Positions 1-13,946 of a DNA stretch of 64,000 nt are shown one piece after another (the stretch's first letter is position 1; each line of letters starts with the position of its first letter). The notes beneath the pieces are model-generated. The model made no database searches and was not told the DNA's origin. It saw only the letters and a list, made by a program, of their open reading frames with translations. Where the stretch lies: positions 10,729,373 through 10,793,372 of the forward strand of contig NC_135222.1 in the NCBI RefSeq assembly GCF_052324685.1, read 5' to 3'. The stretch is from Brachyhypopomus gauderio. Lineage: Eukaryota > Chordata > Actinopteri > Gymnotiformes > Hypopomidae. A program made the translations under genes and the position numbers.

Positions 1-406
1 ATATCGGGAAAGGCTTGTCTCTCCTCATCTCAGTATTTCGTACCACCCTCCTCCAAGCTCACTTTTAAACCAACCACATACAAAACCTCTTTCTATGTAA
101 ACCCACATTGGCCTTCTTTAGTGACTATGGTTGGTGACTCCAATGACAGTGTTACTGCATGCTCAGTACCACCAGCTCCATATGGGCCTTATGCACTACA
201 CCAAAAGCACACACCAAGTTAATCACCTATATTTACTCACTGCACTAGCCTCACACAGCCAATCATGTCCTAATCCGTAAAATCCACACGGGCCTCACCT
301 CTGACCAAGGCTGTACCTGGTCCCAATGGCACCATTAATGTGAATTCAGTGTTGCCAGTTCCATACGGACTTTGCCTTCTACGCCACCACGCATTACCCA
401 ACAAAG
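1..406. other. Unassigned flank, no gene seen
   Basis: Non-coding DNA before the first transposon. Two loosely similar stretches (about 140-230 and 325-400) share CCA-rich wording such as cagctccatatgggcctt and cagttccatacggacttt, which suggests an old degenerate duplication. No open frame or known repeat was recognised. Confidence 0.3.
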
Positions 407-409
407 CAG

Positions 410-2057
410 GGGTGCGTTTCCCAAAACGTTCGTAACTCTAAGTACTTCGTAACCTCGTACTTACAAATATTCTTAAATTTACGAGTGTTTCCCGAAACAC
501 TTCGTAACTTATGTCATACTTATAGTCGTTCGTAAGTTAAGAATATCCAGACCCATTCGTAACTCAATAAGTTCTTCTTAACTGGAAGCTCACGTGCAGT
601 TCTACCTCAAAAAGGATAGAGGTGCTAATTTCACTCACGCTGGTTTTAAGCACGGCATTACATTTGCATTTATGTGTATCATTAGCCTAGTAGCCTATTT
701 TCTTTTGAAGTAATTACATTGCATACCACATTAAGTGTCAACAAAAATCAAATGTACTACTTTGAATTATTTAGCTTTAGCTGATATGTTCCCAATATTT
801 AATTAAATCTCTTCGTTCATCATTGTGCAGTTAATAGCATTTCAGACTTTCACAATTAATGTATTGTTTGCAAAGAAATGGCTACAAGTTGGCATATTAA
901 GCTTGTTTTAACTTAACCAATAAAATTGAATTTCCAAGGACTAGGGATGCATTACATGAAACCAAAAGTGGTTTTCATGCAATTGTAAACATTCCCAAAG
1001 TTGTTGGTGCAGTGGATGGCACTCTGATCCCCATACACACTCCCAGCCTCTTGAGCCCAATCTACATCTGCCGTAAAGGCTTCCCTGCTTTAAATATACA
1101 TTACATGCAAGTAATATACAACCACCAAGGCCTCTTTACGGACATTGTGGTCAAGTGTCCTGGGAGTACTCATGACTCCTTCATCTGGACCAATTCTGGA
1201 GTGTGTCAGATGGCTAGGGACGGTGCATTTGATGGTGGACATGTACTAGTTGACAGTGGGTATCTACTCTGAAGCAATATACTCCTGTATCAAATCCTCT
1301 GTTTTCCCTTCAGTAGCTGCGGGGCCCAGTATCCCCAGTGCCTTCTCCTCCTCAACAGTATGGGTACATGTGGACGTTTGACCTCCACCAGTTTTAGCCC
1401 TCTCCTATCTGAGTTCTGCCCCCTTATTTTGGCTTGACTACAGAAGTCATGCCACATCCCATGCCTGATATCTTAATTCCACTACATGCGCTGATAATCT
1501 TGGCAATATCATCCCATTTTTGTTTTTGTTTTTTTTTTTCTGAATTTGAGGAACTTCCTCGAGCTATTGAAAACAGTCTACTTTTGTTTTTGGTTCAGTT
1601 CACTCGACAGAAAGTTTCATTTACTCTGCTTGTTTGCCATGGTTTTGAATAACGTGAAAGGTTAATTGTGTGCCCTATTTATAGCCTTGATAAAAGCCTA
1701 TGATAAAAAGGTCAGAATTGCAAAGGTAATAATTTTAGAGTTCTACTCATTTTTTTCTTATACTTGAAATTTCAACACTTTTTAGTTAGTTTTTATGATT
1801 GTCATTTTGCCAATGGTACTTTTGTGTCGCAATAATGAAAAAAAGTATGTAAATTGGTGGTTCGGTTTTCGACTAGCGGAGCTTTTCCAGTGCAGATGCA
1901 GAGGCGGAGTCAACGAAGAACTACTTAGAACTTGTTCTTAATTGGGAGACTAAGAAGGCTTTTGGGAAACAGTCGTAAATTTGGGGTTCTTAAAGTTATG
2001 TCGTTCTTAAAGTTGTTCGTAACTTTCTAAGATCGTTCGTTATCGGGAAACGCACCC
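410..2057 (+). mobile_element. PIF/Harbinger DNA transposon, decayed
   Basis: The element begins gggtgcgtttccc at 410 and ends with the exact 13-bp inverse, gggaaacgcaccc, at 2057. It is flanked by the 3-bp direct repeat CAG (407-409 and 2058-2060). Three-base duplications of CWG or TWA type are typical of Harbinger elements. Both subterminal regions carry many copies of TTCGTAA and its inverse (for example 430-560 and 1970-2040), possible transposase-binding sites. The interior keeps one transposase exon (901-1272) but no MYB-like partner gene was seen, and the coding region is truncated. At 1,648 bp it is much shorter than autonomous Harbingers, so it is best read as an internally deleted copy. 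Confidence 0.88.
901..1272 (+). pseudogene. Harbinger transposase fragment (HARBI1-like DDE nuclease)
   Basis: This open stretch encodes part of a DDE_Tnp_4-type nuclease, the family from which vertebrate HARBI1 was domesticated. GAVDGTLIPI (about 1006-1035) carries the first catalytic aspartate. KCPGSTHDSFIW follows, and LVDSGYLL near the end carries the second. The frame then stops at 1272, so the third acidic residue and the C-terminal third are missing. Reading continues upstream of the GTG at 1012 to a stop at 898-900; residues such as FHAIVNIPKVVGAVDG show that the real coding sequence extends upstream. It is a remnant and cannot be a complete enzyme. Confidence 0.85.
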
Positions 2058-2255
2058 CAGATCTATACTGGCTGCCTTAGTGACTAAAGTCTTTTTTTAA
2101 TATATATTCACTACAAATTTTCAATGTCGTGCTTCAGGCTATCTATCAATTTTTATAGAATGCATTAAAATCCAGTGCACTGCCCCTCATGTACATACTT
2201 AATCACCGTATTCATATCGTACAAAGAATTTTTCTGTATGTACTTATTATTGAAT

Positions 2256-2530
2256 AACCCTGCACTTACCCTGTACTAATCCAACAGTAACCCTGTACTA
2301 ACCCAATAGTAACTCTGCACTTACCCTGTACTAACCCAACAATAACCCTGCACTTACCCTGTACTAACCCAACAGTAACCCTGCACTTACCCTGTACTAA
2401 CCCAACAGTAACCCTCCACTTACCCTGTACTAATCCAACAGTAATCCTGTACTAACCCAATAGTAACTCTGTACCTACCCTGTACTAACCCAACAGTAAC
2501 CCTGCACTTACCCTGTACCTACCCAGCATT
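2256..2530. repeat. 11/22/33-bp higher-order minisatellite
   Basis: Nine head-to-tail units lie at 2256, 2289, 2311, 2344, 2377, 2410, 2443, 2465 and 2498. Seven are 33 bp and two are 22 bp, filling the 275 bp exactly. The 33-mer reads aaccctgcact, taccctgtact, aacccaacagt, which are three related 11-mers. The 22-bp units have lost one 11-mer, so 11 bp is the underlying period and 33 bp a higher-order period. Confidence 0.93.
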
Positions 2531-2773
2531 AACACCACACTGCTGAGAAATCATTATGATATAAAATGATTAAATGATTTACTATATTTATGTTTGATAC
2601 TAACTTTGGTACAACCGGCCCTGGCTTGCCACTATATTTCTATTATATACTACAAAATTGTGTTAGTTTGTTGGAAAGTTGACTGGATGCTGTAACCTGT
2701 GTCTGTCTGGTTTGATAAACTGAATTCACATGTCCTGACTTTTCCCTTCGGATGTGTCCATGTGTTTATTGCA

Positions 2774-2885
2774 GTGGTGGACAAAGTACACCAATTATGT
2801 ACTTGAGTAAAAGTACAGTTACCTTGCATTGAATATTACTCAAGTAAAAGTAAAGTATTCACCTCAATTTATTTACTTGAGTTTA
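2774..2885 (+). mobile_element. hAT-like non-autonomous element, left-end fragment
   Basis: The stretch starts cagtggtggacaaagtacac and continues with repeated acttgagtaaaagta and actcaagtaaaagta blocks. This wording is characteristic of an abundant family of fish hAT-type elements, as recalled rather than searched. No convincing inverse end was found downstream, so only the left end is called. Confidence 0.55.
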
Positions 2886-3369
2886 CAAAGATTACGGTAA
2901 CTTCTTAACAAGATTAGCTTAACTAGATTAACTTTATGCTGCTTTGTATAGATGATTTATTGATTAGACAACAAACAAAACACATGGATATAATGTGAAC
3001 TACTTTAAGAAAACCAGCACTCTTTAGAAAATCCAGAGCAAACAGATATGAACAAAAATGGTAGTTTTGGATCTTGCCCCTGCAAATCAGGCCATTCGAG
3101 TTAGCTAGTTAGCTAGTGATGTACTGTACTGTACTGCTTGTCCAGGGCCTTATTCCATGTTGGAACCTAGCAAATCTTGTCCATTAACCATTTTATCTTT
3201 CTGTTGTGGGACGTATTATTGCAGCTTTTCACACAAAGCAAGTGTAACATTTCTCCAAAAAACAGTACAGTTTGGAGAACATGCTCAGAGATTAAATCCA
3301 AAATATACTTTGGTTGACATCATCTGCAACGTAAGTTGTTGGGGGTTGTTGTTGAACTAACCTAGTTTT

Positions 3370-3475
3370 TTTGCCGGGACCAAATATTAAAAAGAAGAAA
3401 AACCGGGACAGACCAGGACAGCCCGGGAAAACCGGGACAGGCACGTGAAAACTGGGACAGGTGGCAACATTAGTG
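3370..3475. repeat. Short imperfect repeat rich in accgggacag
   Basis: Four or five imperfect copies of a roughly 12-18 bp motif (aaaaccgggacag, cccgggaaaaccgggacag, aaaactgggacag) are packed into about 80 bp. This may be the subterminal part of an unclassified DNA transposon, but no partner end was identified. Confidence 0.4.
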
Positions 3476-5689
3476 AGTAACAATGCTGAGAGACCCTGTA
3501 GTTAATTCAAGAATCTAGACTACACAAATGCCAACCTGATAATATACCTTATGTGCTGTGTAATGGCTTGGTTATAGGAGTCTCACAGGCACAAAATGGT
3601 TATTTCTTCCAATATACTCCTAGGCATTTTGACTTCTTAGTGGACACCTGGGCAAAATGAAGGTCCTAAAGTGAAATGGGACCAAGATGTAGTCACAAAC
3701 AAAATGCGAGGCTGAGCATCTCTCCAGATTATGCTTCTTAGTAGTTATTTGTTTGCTGATTGTCATTGTACTCCACGAGAGCTGGCTCTACAGCCAGCAG
3801 ACCCCACTTGTACCCGCGTGTACTGCTTAAACAGTACATTGTACTGTACACATTTTCATCAGCAGCTTCATAAGGATTCCATGGACTGCTGACTCAATCC
3901 CCCCATCCCACCAAAGCTAAGCTATGGCTAAACCCGCATTGACAATCCACTCGCTATGACTCAACACAGAGGTGGATCCAAGAGTGCAACATCACGATTA
4001 TGACAGAGACATGACTCAACAGTAACATGGCCAACCATTAGAATGGTCAGAGAGAACTAAAAATAGTGCCAGGTTTGAGAGAAATACAAACCAAAAATAT
4101 CCAAACATAGTGGCTTCTGCAGCCCACCACTGTGGTCAACCTTGTTTTAGCCAAGAGCCAGGACCTTATGGGTCCTTTGTTTCATTCAGCCCTTACCAGA
4201 AAAAATAAGGTTGACTATCACAGTAGGTGGTTTTCATTATTTCCACTCAAAAACTCCACATCAAAACTTCTGTTCATCTTAATCAGACACAGATACTTTC
4301 TTGATAATTTCATTGAGTATAACACAGTGTTTTTTTGTAACCGTAGTGGAAATTGCCCTCCTAATAGTAAAGCAACATATTAGTATATCTAAGGTCACTA
4401 GCAAGGTGAAACTGCGTTTTTCTGCTTCACTGATCTGTCTGTCATGATTTTACACTGGGGCTACTGTATTGCCCCACCCCTTTCCTAATTGAAACCATCG
4501 AGACAAGTTCATGTTGTCCTTGAGATGTTGATTAGCAATGAGAGGTTCATATAGGTTTGCAACCTAGCACTGAAAGAGTTGGTATGATATATATATTTTT
4601 TGTTTTTGTTGTTTAATGTATATTTTGCTATCAACAACAAATCCTTTTTCTGTTCACTTCTGGTCATTGTTTTAGACATCCTCACCTGAGCTGCAGTCTG
4701 TTTCTGATGTAGTTAAGCTCCAATTTCATGCTCCTAATATGTCATTTTAAAGAAAGCAGCTTGCTTTGATGGGCCTTCAGTATTCACAACTGAGTGGGAG
4801 CCAGGCTTGGAAATCTATGCACATGGATTATTCAACAAGGAAATCTGAAGCAAAGAAGTGCACAGTGTACAGTACTGGGATAGGTTTGTTTTGGCCCTGC
4901 AGGTATGATGGAGATAATTGAATGAATGAAATAATAGCAGTAGGATAAGGAACTACAGAATTAGGATGATGCACATTCATTTCATTAAGTCATAGTGGTT
5001 GGTGAAGAGGCTAAAATATATTAATAAACAGAAAACAATAAACATTTTCCCAGGTCAAAAGTGACATAGGCATGGATTAGGTTGTAGAGCACCAATTAAT
5101 ATTCAAAGAGTAAAAACAAAAAATTGTGTAGTTATCAAAAGTACATTTTGAGTCCAATAGCTAGCGTGTAGCATTTTATAAAGCTATTTGGTGGCTAGCT
5201 TCCATTCTTTATTAGTCACACTTACATGTAAATCCACTATTTGATGCAAATTTTGGTAACCAAACTGTTTCTGTTGTTGGCTGGACAATACCTGTAAAGA
5301 ATACGTTGCTACATTCAGGAACTAGAACAAGTCTAGAAAGAATACTAGAGCACCTATGGGGCAAAACTATAGGACAGAATCTGGTTTTATGGGTGTGAGT
5401 AATTTGATCTCAGGCAATACACACTGAACACTCACCCTTTGATAGATGTGTACATCAGGAATATTATCTTAGATCTGCAACACAGGAAATCAGGAAGAGA
5501 GAAAACGAGGCCCAGAACAAAGGAAAGAATCAAAGGGAACTGAGAATAAATAACACTGAGAACAAACAAATGACTCAGTCGATTGAAGAGTATAATTATG
5601 CTACTCAGGAGGACCTGTTTTGTATGCTATTGGCTAAAACTGTCGGTTTCTGAAATTGTCTTATGTGTCTGAATCTATCTTTTGTTTCT
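3476..5689. other. Non-coding stretch, nothing assigned
   Basis: A+T-rich DNA with short open frames that have no recognisable domains. No repeats with clear ends and no splice-linked exons could be supported. Confidence 0.3.
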
Positions 5690-7078
5690 CAGTGAACAAA
5701 CTCCAGGTAAGAGATTTTCAATTCGGCATTATTATAGGATTCCACAAAGCAGGTTTTTGTATCGATTTGCCATTGTCAACTGAATGTGCACGTTTTGTGC
5801 AATTGTCTAGGAGCAAGAATCACTCAGCCATGAAGTGGTTGACGACGCAAACTCACAAAGTGGCGACTCCCCAAGCGTCGTCATCGCAAAGAGATTTTAT
5901 GGAGCTGGATGTGTATCATTTTTGTTGTAGCGCCGGTGCTGTCAGTTTTTAAATTTTAAGTAGCACAGATACATATGTTATAGTTCATATAGGAGTACAT
6001 TTGAAATTTGTTTTATCATGGGAACACAAATCATATATAGCTCCATACACGGTGAAACATTAGAGGCTGAAGGTGACACATCCGGCGTTTAAATGAGTTC
6101 CTTAGAAGGCATGCAAAGGCATTGGCTGGTTGAGGTAATTTAGTACAGATGCTGTTTCGTTCTTTCTTATTGTGATAAGCTTCATACACTACAGTTAGTT
6201 TAGCTAGAGCAGTGGGGGTGGGGAGTTGGGAGGAGGGGGTGTGTTCAAATGTAGGCTACCAATTAAAGTAAAATAGTCGCATTTTGAATCCGTGACTTCA
6301 GTAGGCTACTATGTCTGCTCACACATGGTAGGGCCACTCGTCCCAGTTCTCTTGCTATCTGTTATCCATCTCCATATTACATTTATTTACTTAAAGTCTA
6401 CTTAAGTCTTTTTAAAGACTTACATTAGAGTCTTAAAGACTCCCTATCTCGGTCCTAGTTATTTTTTAACTGCTAGGTGTACACCTGCTATCCTGCACCG
6501 TGTTGCAACACGTGATTTCATATTTATGTTTGCACAGAATATTTCCAATCGCAAACATGAGCAAAACTGTTACAGGCCTGGCTCCGTGCAGTGGATTTAC
6601 ACGTAATACACGCCTCTGCTGAACTCTGGAGCGATGGAAAGGTATCCTCTGGAATGGTGAATCACGCTTCACTGCCTAGCAGGCTGATAAATGAATCTGG
6701 ATTTGGTGGATGCCAGGAGAAGCTACCTATCAGAATGCCAACAGTGTCAACAGTAAAGTCTGCTGGATGTGGGCCAGTTTTTCAGGGTTTGGACTAATCT
6801 TCCAGTGAAGGATAATGTTAATACTAGAACATACAAAGGCATTTTAGACAATTATATGCTTCCAGTTTTGTGGCAACAACTTAGGAAAAGCATTTTCTTG
6901 TTCCAGCATGACACTGTCCAAAAAGACTGGAAGCCTTCCCAGAAGAATCCCAGAGTCTGTTACAACCGCAACATGGGGGCCAACTCCATATTAATGCCCA
7001 TGTTTTTGGAATGGGATGCTCAATAAGCTCATAGAGGTGAGATGGTTAGGTGTCCACATACTTTTGGCAATATAGAAT
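5690..7078 (+). mobile_element. Tc1-like transposon relic in two pieces
   Basis: Two segments match parts of one fish Tc1-like family. The first (about 5690-5890) resembles the N-terminal DNA-binding region (DFQFGIIIGFHKAG, then aattgtctaggagcaagaat). The second (about 6560-7078) is the catalytic and terminal part: LHVIHASAELWSDG, ESGFGGCQE, LDNYMLPVLWQQ and FLFQHD, then the non-coding tail ending gtccacatacttttggcaat. Roughly 670 bp of unrelated DNA separates them. In the second piece the text jumps from FLFQHD straight to the C-terminal SLPRR-equivalent (ctggaagccttcccagaaga), so about 300 bp of catalytic domain is deleted. Several frameshifts make it inactive. Confidence 0.72.
5891..6559. 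other. Insert between the two Tc1 pieces, unclassified
   Basis: About 670 bp with no recognisable coding content. It includes a G-rich patch (gtgggggtggggagttggga, about 6211) and a run of related phrases built on ttaaagtc/cttaaagact near 6390-6440. It may be an unclassified insertion or replaced DNA. Confidence 0.3.
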
Positions 7079-8430
7079 GTTGGTGTCAATTTCATGAATT
7101 TTGCTAAAAAGCCATGGTCGTGTATAATTTGGGAGACTAAATTACACCAAATAGTCAGTCAGCAATGTTGCCTACTGGCAGATTCCTAAAATATACACAC
7201 AGTATGCAGTACATAAAGCCAACAAGAAGGACTCCTGTTTTAGCTCCAATATCCTGACAGTTTCCTGACTCTGCTATCAGCTCTCAGGTTCTCCCCGTCT
7301 GTCCTTCTCTCTTCGCTACACAGCTCTTGCTATTTGGCTAAGATTGGTAACCGGTTTTTCACTAAAAGTCATATTGTTTTTACTTCAGCGTTAGAAGGGA
7401 TGTTATTAGGAGATGCTTAAGTTAAAACTTATCAACTTCATAAGCTTTACTAAGCATATTTTGAAGTTTTAGTTGTGATAAATATGTAAACCTTTTTGTT
7501 TTATCAAACTTTTCCAAGATATTCTCCTATTTTGGATAAAAACACAAAGGCAGATTCAAGCAGCACTTGCCATGTGTCAGTTTCGAGAAACACCGGCTGG
7601 TGACAGAATAACAATCTTGTTGTTGTTAGTCACCTTTATGGCAGCTCTGCTGTAAATCAGTCCAGCTGCGAGGGTTGGATTATTATTATTAAGCAGTTCT
7701 TAGCACATGTGTTCTGTTTAGGTTGACAAATCTCAAATTGCCCACGAAGCATACAGCAAGAGGTGGAAACAATCTCTCTCCAAAGTCAAATCAAACCATA
7801 TACTTCACACATGCCATATCAAGATGACAGAAAGCTGAGATGTATCTGAAGAAACAATCAAAATACTACAGATGTCTATCTTCCAAAGGAAAAAGAAAAA
7901 TCAATGATAGTTTAATGCAATTTTGGGTGGTTAAGTGCAAGAAGAAAAAGCAAGAACAACACAAAAGAATAACGTATGGAGTTCAATCATCACAGAGGAG
8001 AGAGCATCCATTGAAATCTTCACCGTCATAACTGTTTAAGGCCCCCAACACTCAACACACCTCTATTCTCTTTAATCTTTCATGCTGACACTAAGCATTA
8101 ATCCTGCATGCACACATGCACAAATGCACACATACCTATATGCACACACATGCACGTGCACACATGCCTATATGCACACTTGCACACACATGTCTCTTTG
8201 TTGTTGATAAAACACTGTAACCTCTTATAAATCAGCACCATCCCACATGTCAGCAAGCGTTCGGCCTCACCACCTCCTGCAGTGTTACATTAGCAAGATA
8301 ATTGGACAGTATTGTTATTGTTTACCATCTTTAGATGTCCAACCCATATGACTAAGGTTAAGTAGACAAGCAGATCAGAAATAAATGCCCCAAATCATTT
8401 CTGCTCATCTGACTACTGTGACAGCACATC
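7079..8430. other. Non-coding stretch with degenerate CA-rich tract
   Basis: No gene seen. Between 8100 and 8195 there is an imperfect tract of tgcacacatgcaca-type phrases. The lysine-rich open frame near 7840-8031 is A-rich low-complexity sequence with no domain and is not called. Confidence 0.35.
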
Positions 8431-8665
8431 TTCTACCAGGCATCACTGTGTGTATGTGATGACTCGCTTCCAATACAGTGTAACAGCTGATCAGCACCCA
8501 ACATGTTTTATATTCTCTGCATTTCTATATTCTCTACTTCTTGTGTGCAGGTGTGTATATTTGTGTGTGGCCATACATGCTTATGTGTGTGCTTGTGTGT
8601 ATGCATGCGTGTCTTCTTTGTGTATGTGTTTTTGTGTGCATATGTGCATGAGTTTGTGTGATGTG

Positions 8666-8668
<3 letters not shown>

Positions 8669-8706
<38 letters not shown>
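8669..8706. repeat. (TG)n microsatellite in a TG-rich block
   Basis: A pure TG run sits inside a longer imperfect TG/TATG-rich region (8540-8730). The long open frames in this region on both strands are artefacts of the repeat. Confidence 0.95.
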
Positions 8707-8707
<1 letters not shown>

Positions 8708-9038
8708 ATGTGTGCGTTTATCCCTGCGTTCTGTGTTGTCTGTGTATTTGTCCTGAGGCATTGGGGACAGGCTGCCAGCCAGGCACTCTCAGAGCTGACA
8801 GAATAAGAATGCGTTTCTCCTGACGGGGGGTGGGGGGCTGTGGGGGGGGCAGACATGTCCTGGCCATCACGGAGAGCCTCGGAACTGCTGGCTAATCAGC
8901 ATCCCTGAGACGCCTGCTGCATATGTTCATTATTTACTGCACACTGACAGCACAAGATGCAACATGGATGCAGTGTGTTTGGAGAGGGTGGTGGATCTGC
9001 AAAACCACTCAAATGTTTTTTTGGCACTGGTGCTTATA

Positions 9039-9107
9039 ACAACAACAATAATAGTAGTAGTAATAATAATAATAATAATAATAATAATTATTATTATTAT
9101 TATTATT

Positions 9108-9143
<36 letters not shown>

Positions 9144-9206
9144 AATAATAATAATAATAATAGTTGCTTTAGAAAATTATTATTAGTAGTAGTACTAATA
9201 CTAACA
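9039..9206. repeat. Compound trinucleotide tract with self-complementary core
   Basis: The order is AAC, AAT, TAG, then (TAA)n at about 9061-9089, (TTA)n at 9088-9110, (GTT)11 at 9111-9143, (AAT)n at 9144-9162, with a further TAG/ACT-type patch to 9206. The adjoining TAA and TTA blocks are reverse complements of each other, so the single strand can fold into a hairpin about 25 bp deep. Confidence 0.93.
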
Positions 9207-10223
9207 AATTTAATTAGATTTGTCACCTGTAAGAATGAATGAGAGTTTGATTCAAATGCTTTCAAAATGAACTAATTCTAATTAATTTCCAGGTGTGTAG
9301 GAGTTGTGAGAGTATAAACACTGTTGACATGTGAAATTACCATTTTGAGAATTTTTAAGTAATTTTGAACCATTTCAGTGTAAATTATTGTTCCATTAAA
9401 TACATGGTCCATGCTGTAATGAATATGATTGCAGTTATAACTTTGTCTTCAAATAAATAACAGATGATCAATTCAGATGTAATGCTTTTTAGCACTTCAA
9501 CCTACCAACATGTTATTACTCTCTAATTCCACCCCTTGATTTTATTGTCAGAACAACATGAGAGGTATTTTGAGAGCAAGGCCACTGCAACTACGGTTAG
9601 CTTTATCTTGAACATTCAAAACCTTAACCTGTCATTGGTTAGACTGGCCACATGATGCCTGGGTCTTTCTTAGTTGAGGTGTGTTGTGTCTGCTATGTCA
9701 CAAGCATAGACACACACATAGCAGACCTGGTGGAAGAGCTAGTAGATGAGAGGTGTGTAAACTGCCTACCACATCATCTGTCTGCAATCCAAAAACATGA
9801 AATGTGAAAGGATTGTTCACCAGCTTGTGTAGGGAACTGGTGGCATGGACTAAAACTACTAGTAAGTTCTACTAAACCTCAGAAAAGACCTCATCTCTTG
9901 AGATCTGCTGCTCAGAAACCTTCTGATCTACAGCACCATGACTGGCAGCCCCATGAGGTGCTCAAACCAACTGTGTGGTCTTGACATGCTGTTTAAGATG
10001 AATGACTAAAATGGAACACAATCCCCCAATAGAAATAAAGGAATGAGACAGAAGCACCATGGAAACAGAGCAGTGCACAACTTCACTACACTCAGAAGAG
10101 CAGTATGACTGAAACAATCATTCAGCTATTTAAGCAAGGTCAGTCACAACAAACACAGTGGCTCTACATGTATACCATTTAAGTATGTAAAATAAATTAT
10201 TTGGTTATAGTGATGCATTTACC
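9207..10223. other. Non-coding stretch, nothing assigned
   Basis: A+T-rich DNA without long open frames, recognised element ends or tandem repeats. Confidence 0.3.
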
Positions 10224-10227
10224 ATAT

Positions 10228-10587
10228 TGTGGCGTGGTGTGGAAGTGAGGAGTCAGAAACCGATCCATTTTTTAAATATAAGAACCTTTATTCAAATCGC
10301 CTTGGCAACGTAATCACGCTTGGAGACGTGAACACGCAGAACAGACTCAACAACACATGAAACATGATGGCAGGTCATTAGTACAGTAACATCACACACA
10401 CATGGCAGGTAGACTCAGACAATGTACAACTACTTAAACTAATACAGGGTGACTTAAACTACATAACACACGCAATCAAATACATAACTAATAAATACAT
10501 GCACCAACATTACACATAACAGGAACAATACCGGAGCTGCAGGGGCTCATGGGAAATAGTGCCGTCCCCCAGCGGACCGACGCTACA
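10228..10587 (-). mobile_element. Solo LTR, 360 bp, ATAT target duplication
   Basis: Read on the minus strand, the block starts TGTAGCGTCGG and ends CACGCCACA, the TG...CA form of a long terminal repeat. It is bounded by the direct repeat ATAT at 10224-10227 and 10588-10591. A polyadenylation signal (AATAAA, minus strand, near 10290) lies about 65 bp from the 3' end. No gag or pol sequence and no second LTR are present nearby, so this is a solo LTR left by recombination. A 4-bp duplication is compatible with Ty3/gypsy-type elements, but the family is not identified. Confidence 0.78.
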
Positions 10588-10785
10588 ATATACATTTGTT
10601 CCTTTTATATATAAAAGGTGAAGTTGTAGTTGTTGTACATCTTACAACTTTTCAGTTAGTGTATCATAATAAAATGAAAACTGTGAATGCCCATCAGCAT
10701 GTGTGGGGAGGCTTTTTTCTCCCAAGAGTCATGCACAAATAAACCTATAAGCTAAACTGATCCACCTGTCCCACAAATGTCAAAT

Positions 10786-13122
<2,337 letters not shown>

Positions 13123-13204
<82 letters not shown>
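13123..13204. repeat. (TG)n microsatellite
   Basis: Pure TG run of about 82 bp, followed by cacgtgcgtg. Confidence 0.97.
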
Positions 13205-13205
<1 letters not shown>

Positions 13206-13804
13206 ACGTGCGTGTGTGTCTTCATTTTGCATCCCCGCTGTTGTAGCTTAATATAACCTGGCTGAATGCGTCCCTGGCAGGCCTCTTCTTTCAGGGATAT
13301 CATGTGTAGGCCCTGTGGGTTTAGGCTTCCTCTTCCATCCTTCAGTTTGCCCTGCAGGCCTCGGTATGAGATTCCACTGTGGGTTTCGTCTTTGTGATTT
13401 ATAAGTCTTAGTTAGAAAGTCACAGATTTCATCAGAATGCAAATTTATTTTCATAAAAGAACTCTATATTTGCACACATATTTGCATCATTCCAAGCACC
13501 ACTCGAAGTCTTGGTAACAGACTTATTAAAATATTATTTGTCCATATTCTGGTCGTGGAGTCCAATTTCATATATGAAAGGTAGCTATGGATTTTCTCTC
13601 CTTTACCTACATGCTGCTCCATACCTTGCCTCTCTTACCTGTAAGCACCTGGCCGCTTGCAGATATGCCCACGTGCTTGGGAATGTAGATCAGCTACCCT
13701 GAGAGGAGCTCGCAGGAGAGCAGCAGTGAATCCGGCAGATATGATACCTACTCAGAAACTGTGTCACACTGTAGAGGATTTCTTTAGGAGCCCATACAGT
13801 ATAA

Positions 13805-13924
<120 letters not shown>

Positions 13925-13946
13925 TGGGGGAGAGGCAGTGCATTAC

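Noticed and set aside
2256..2530. Possible CRISPR-like array (regular repeats)
   Set aside because: The units are contiguous with no unique spacers and the DNA is clearly vertebrate; it is a minisatellite.
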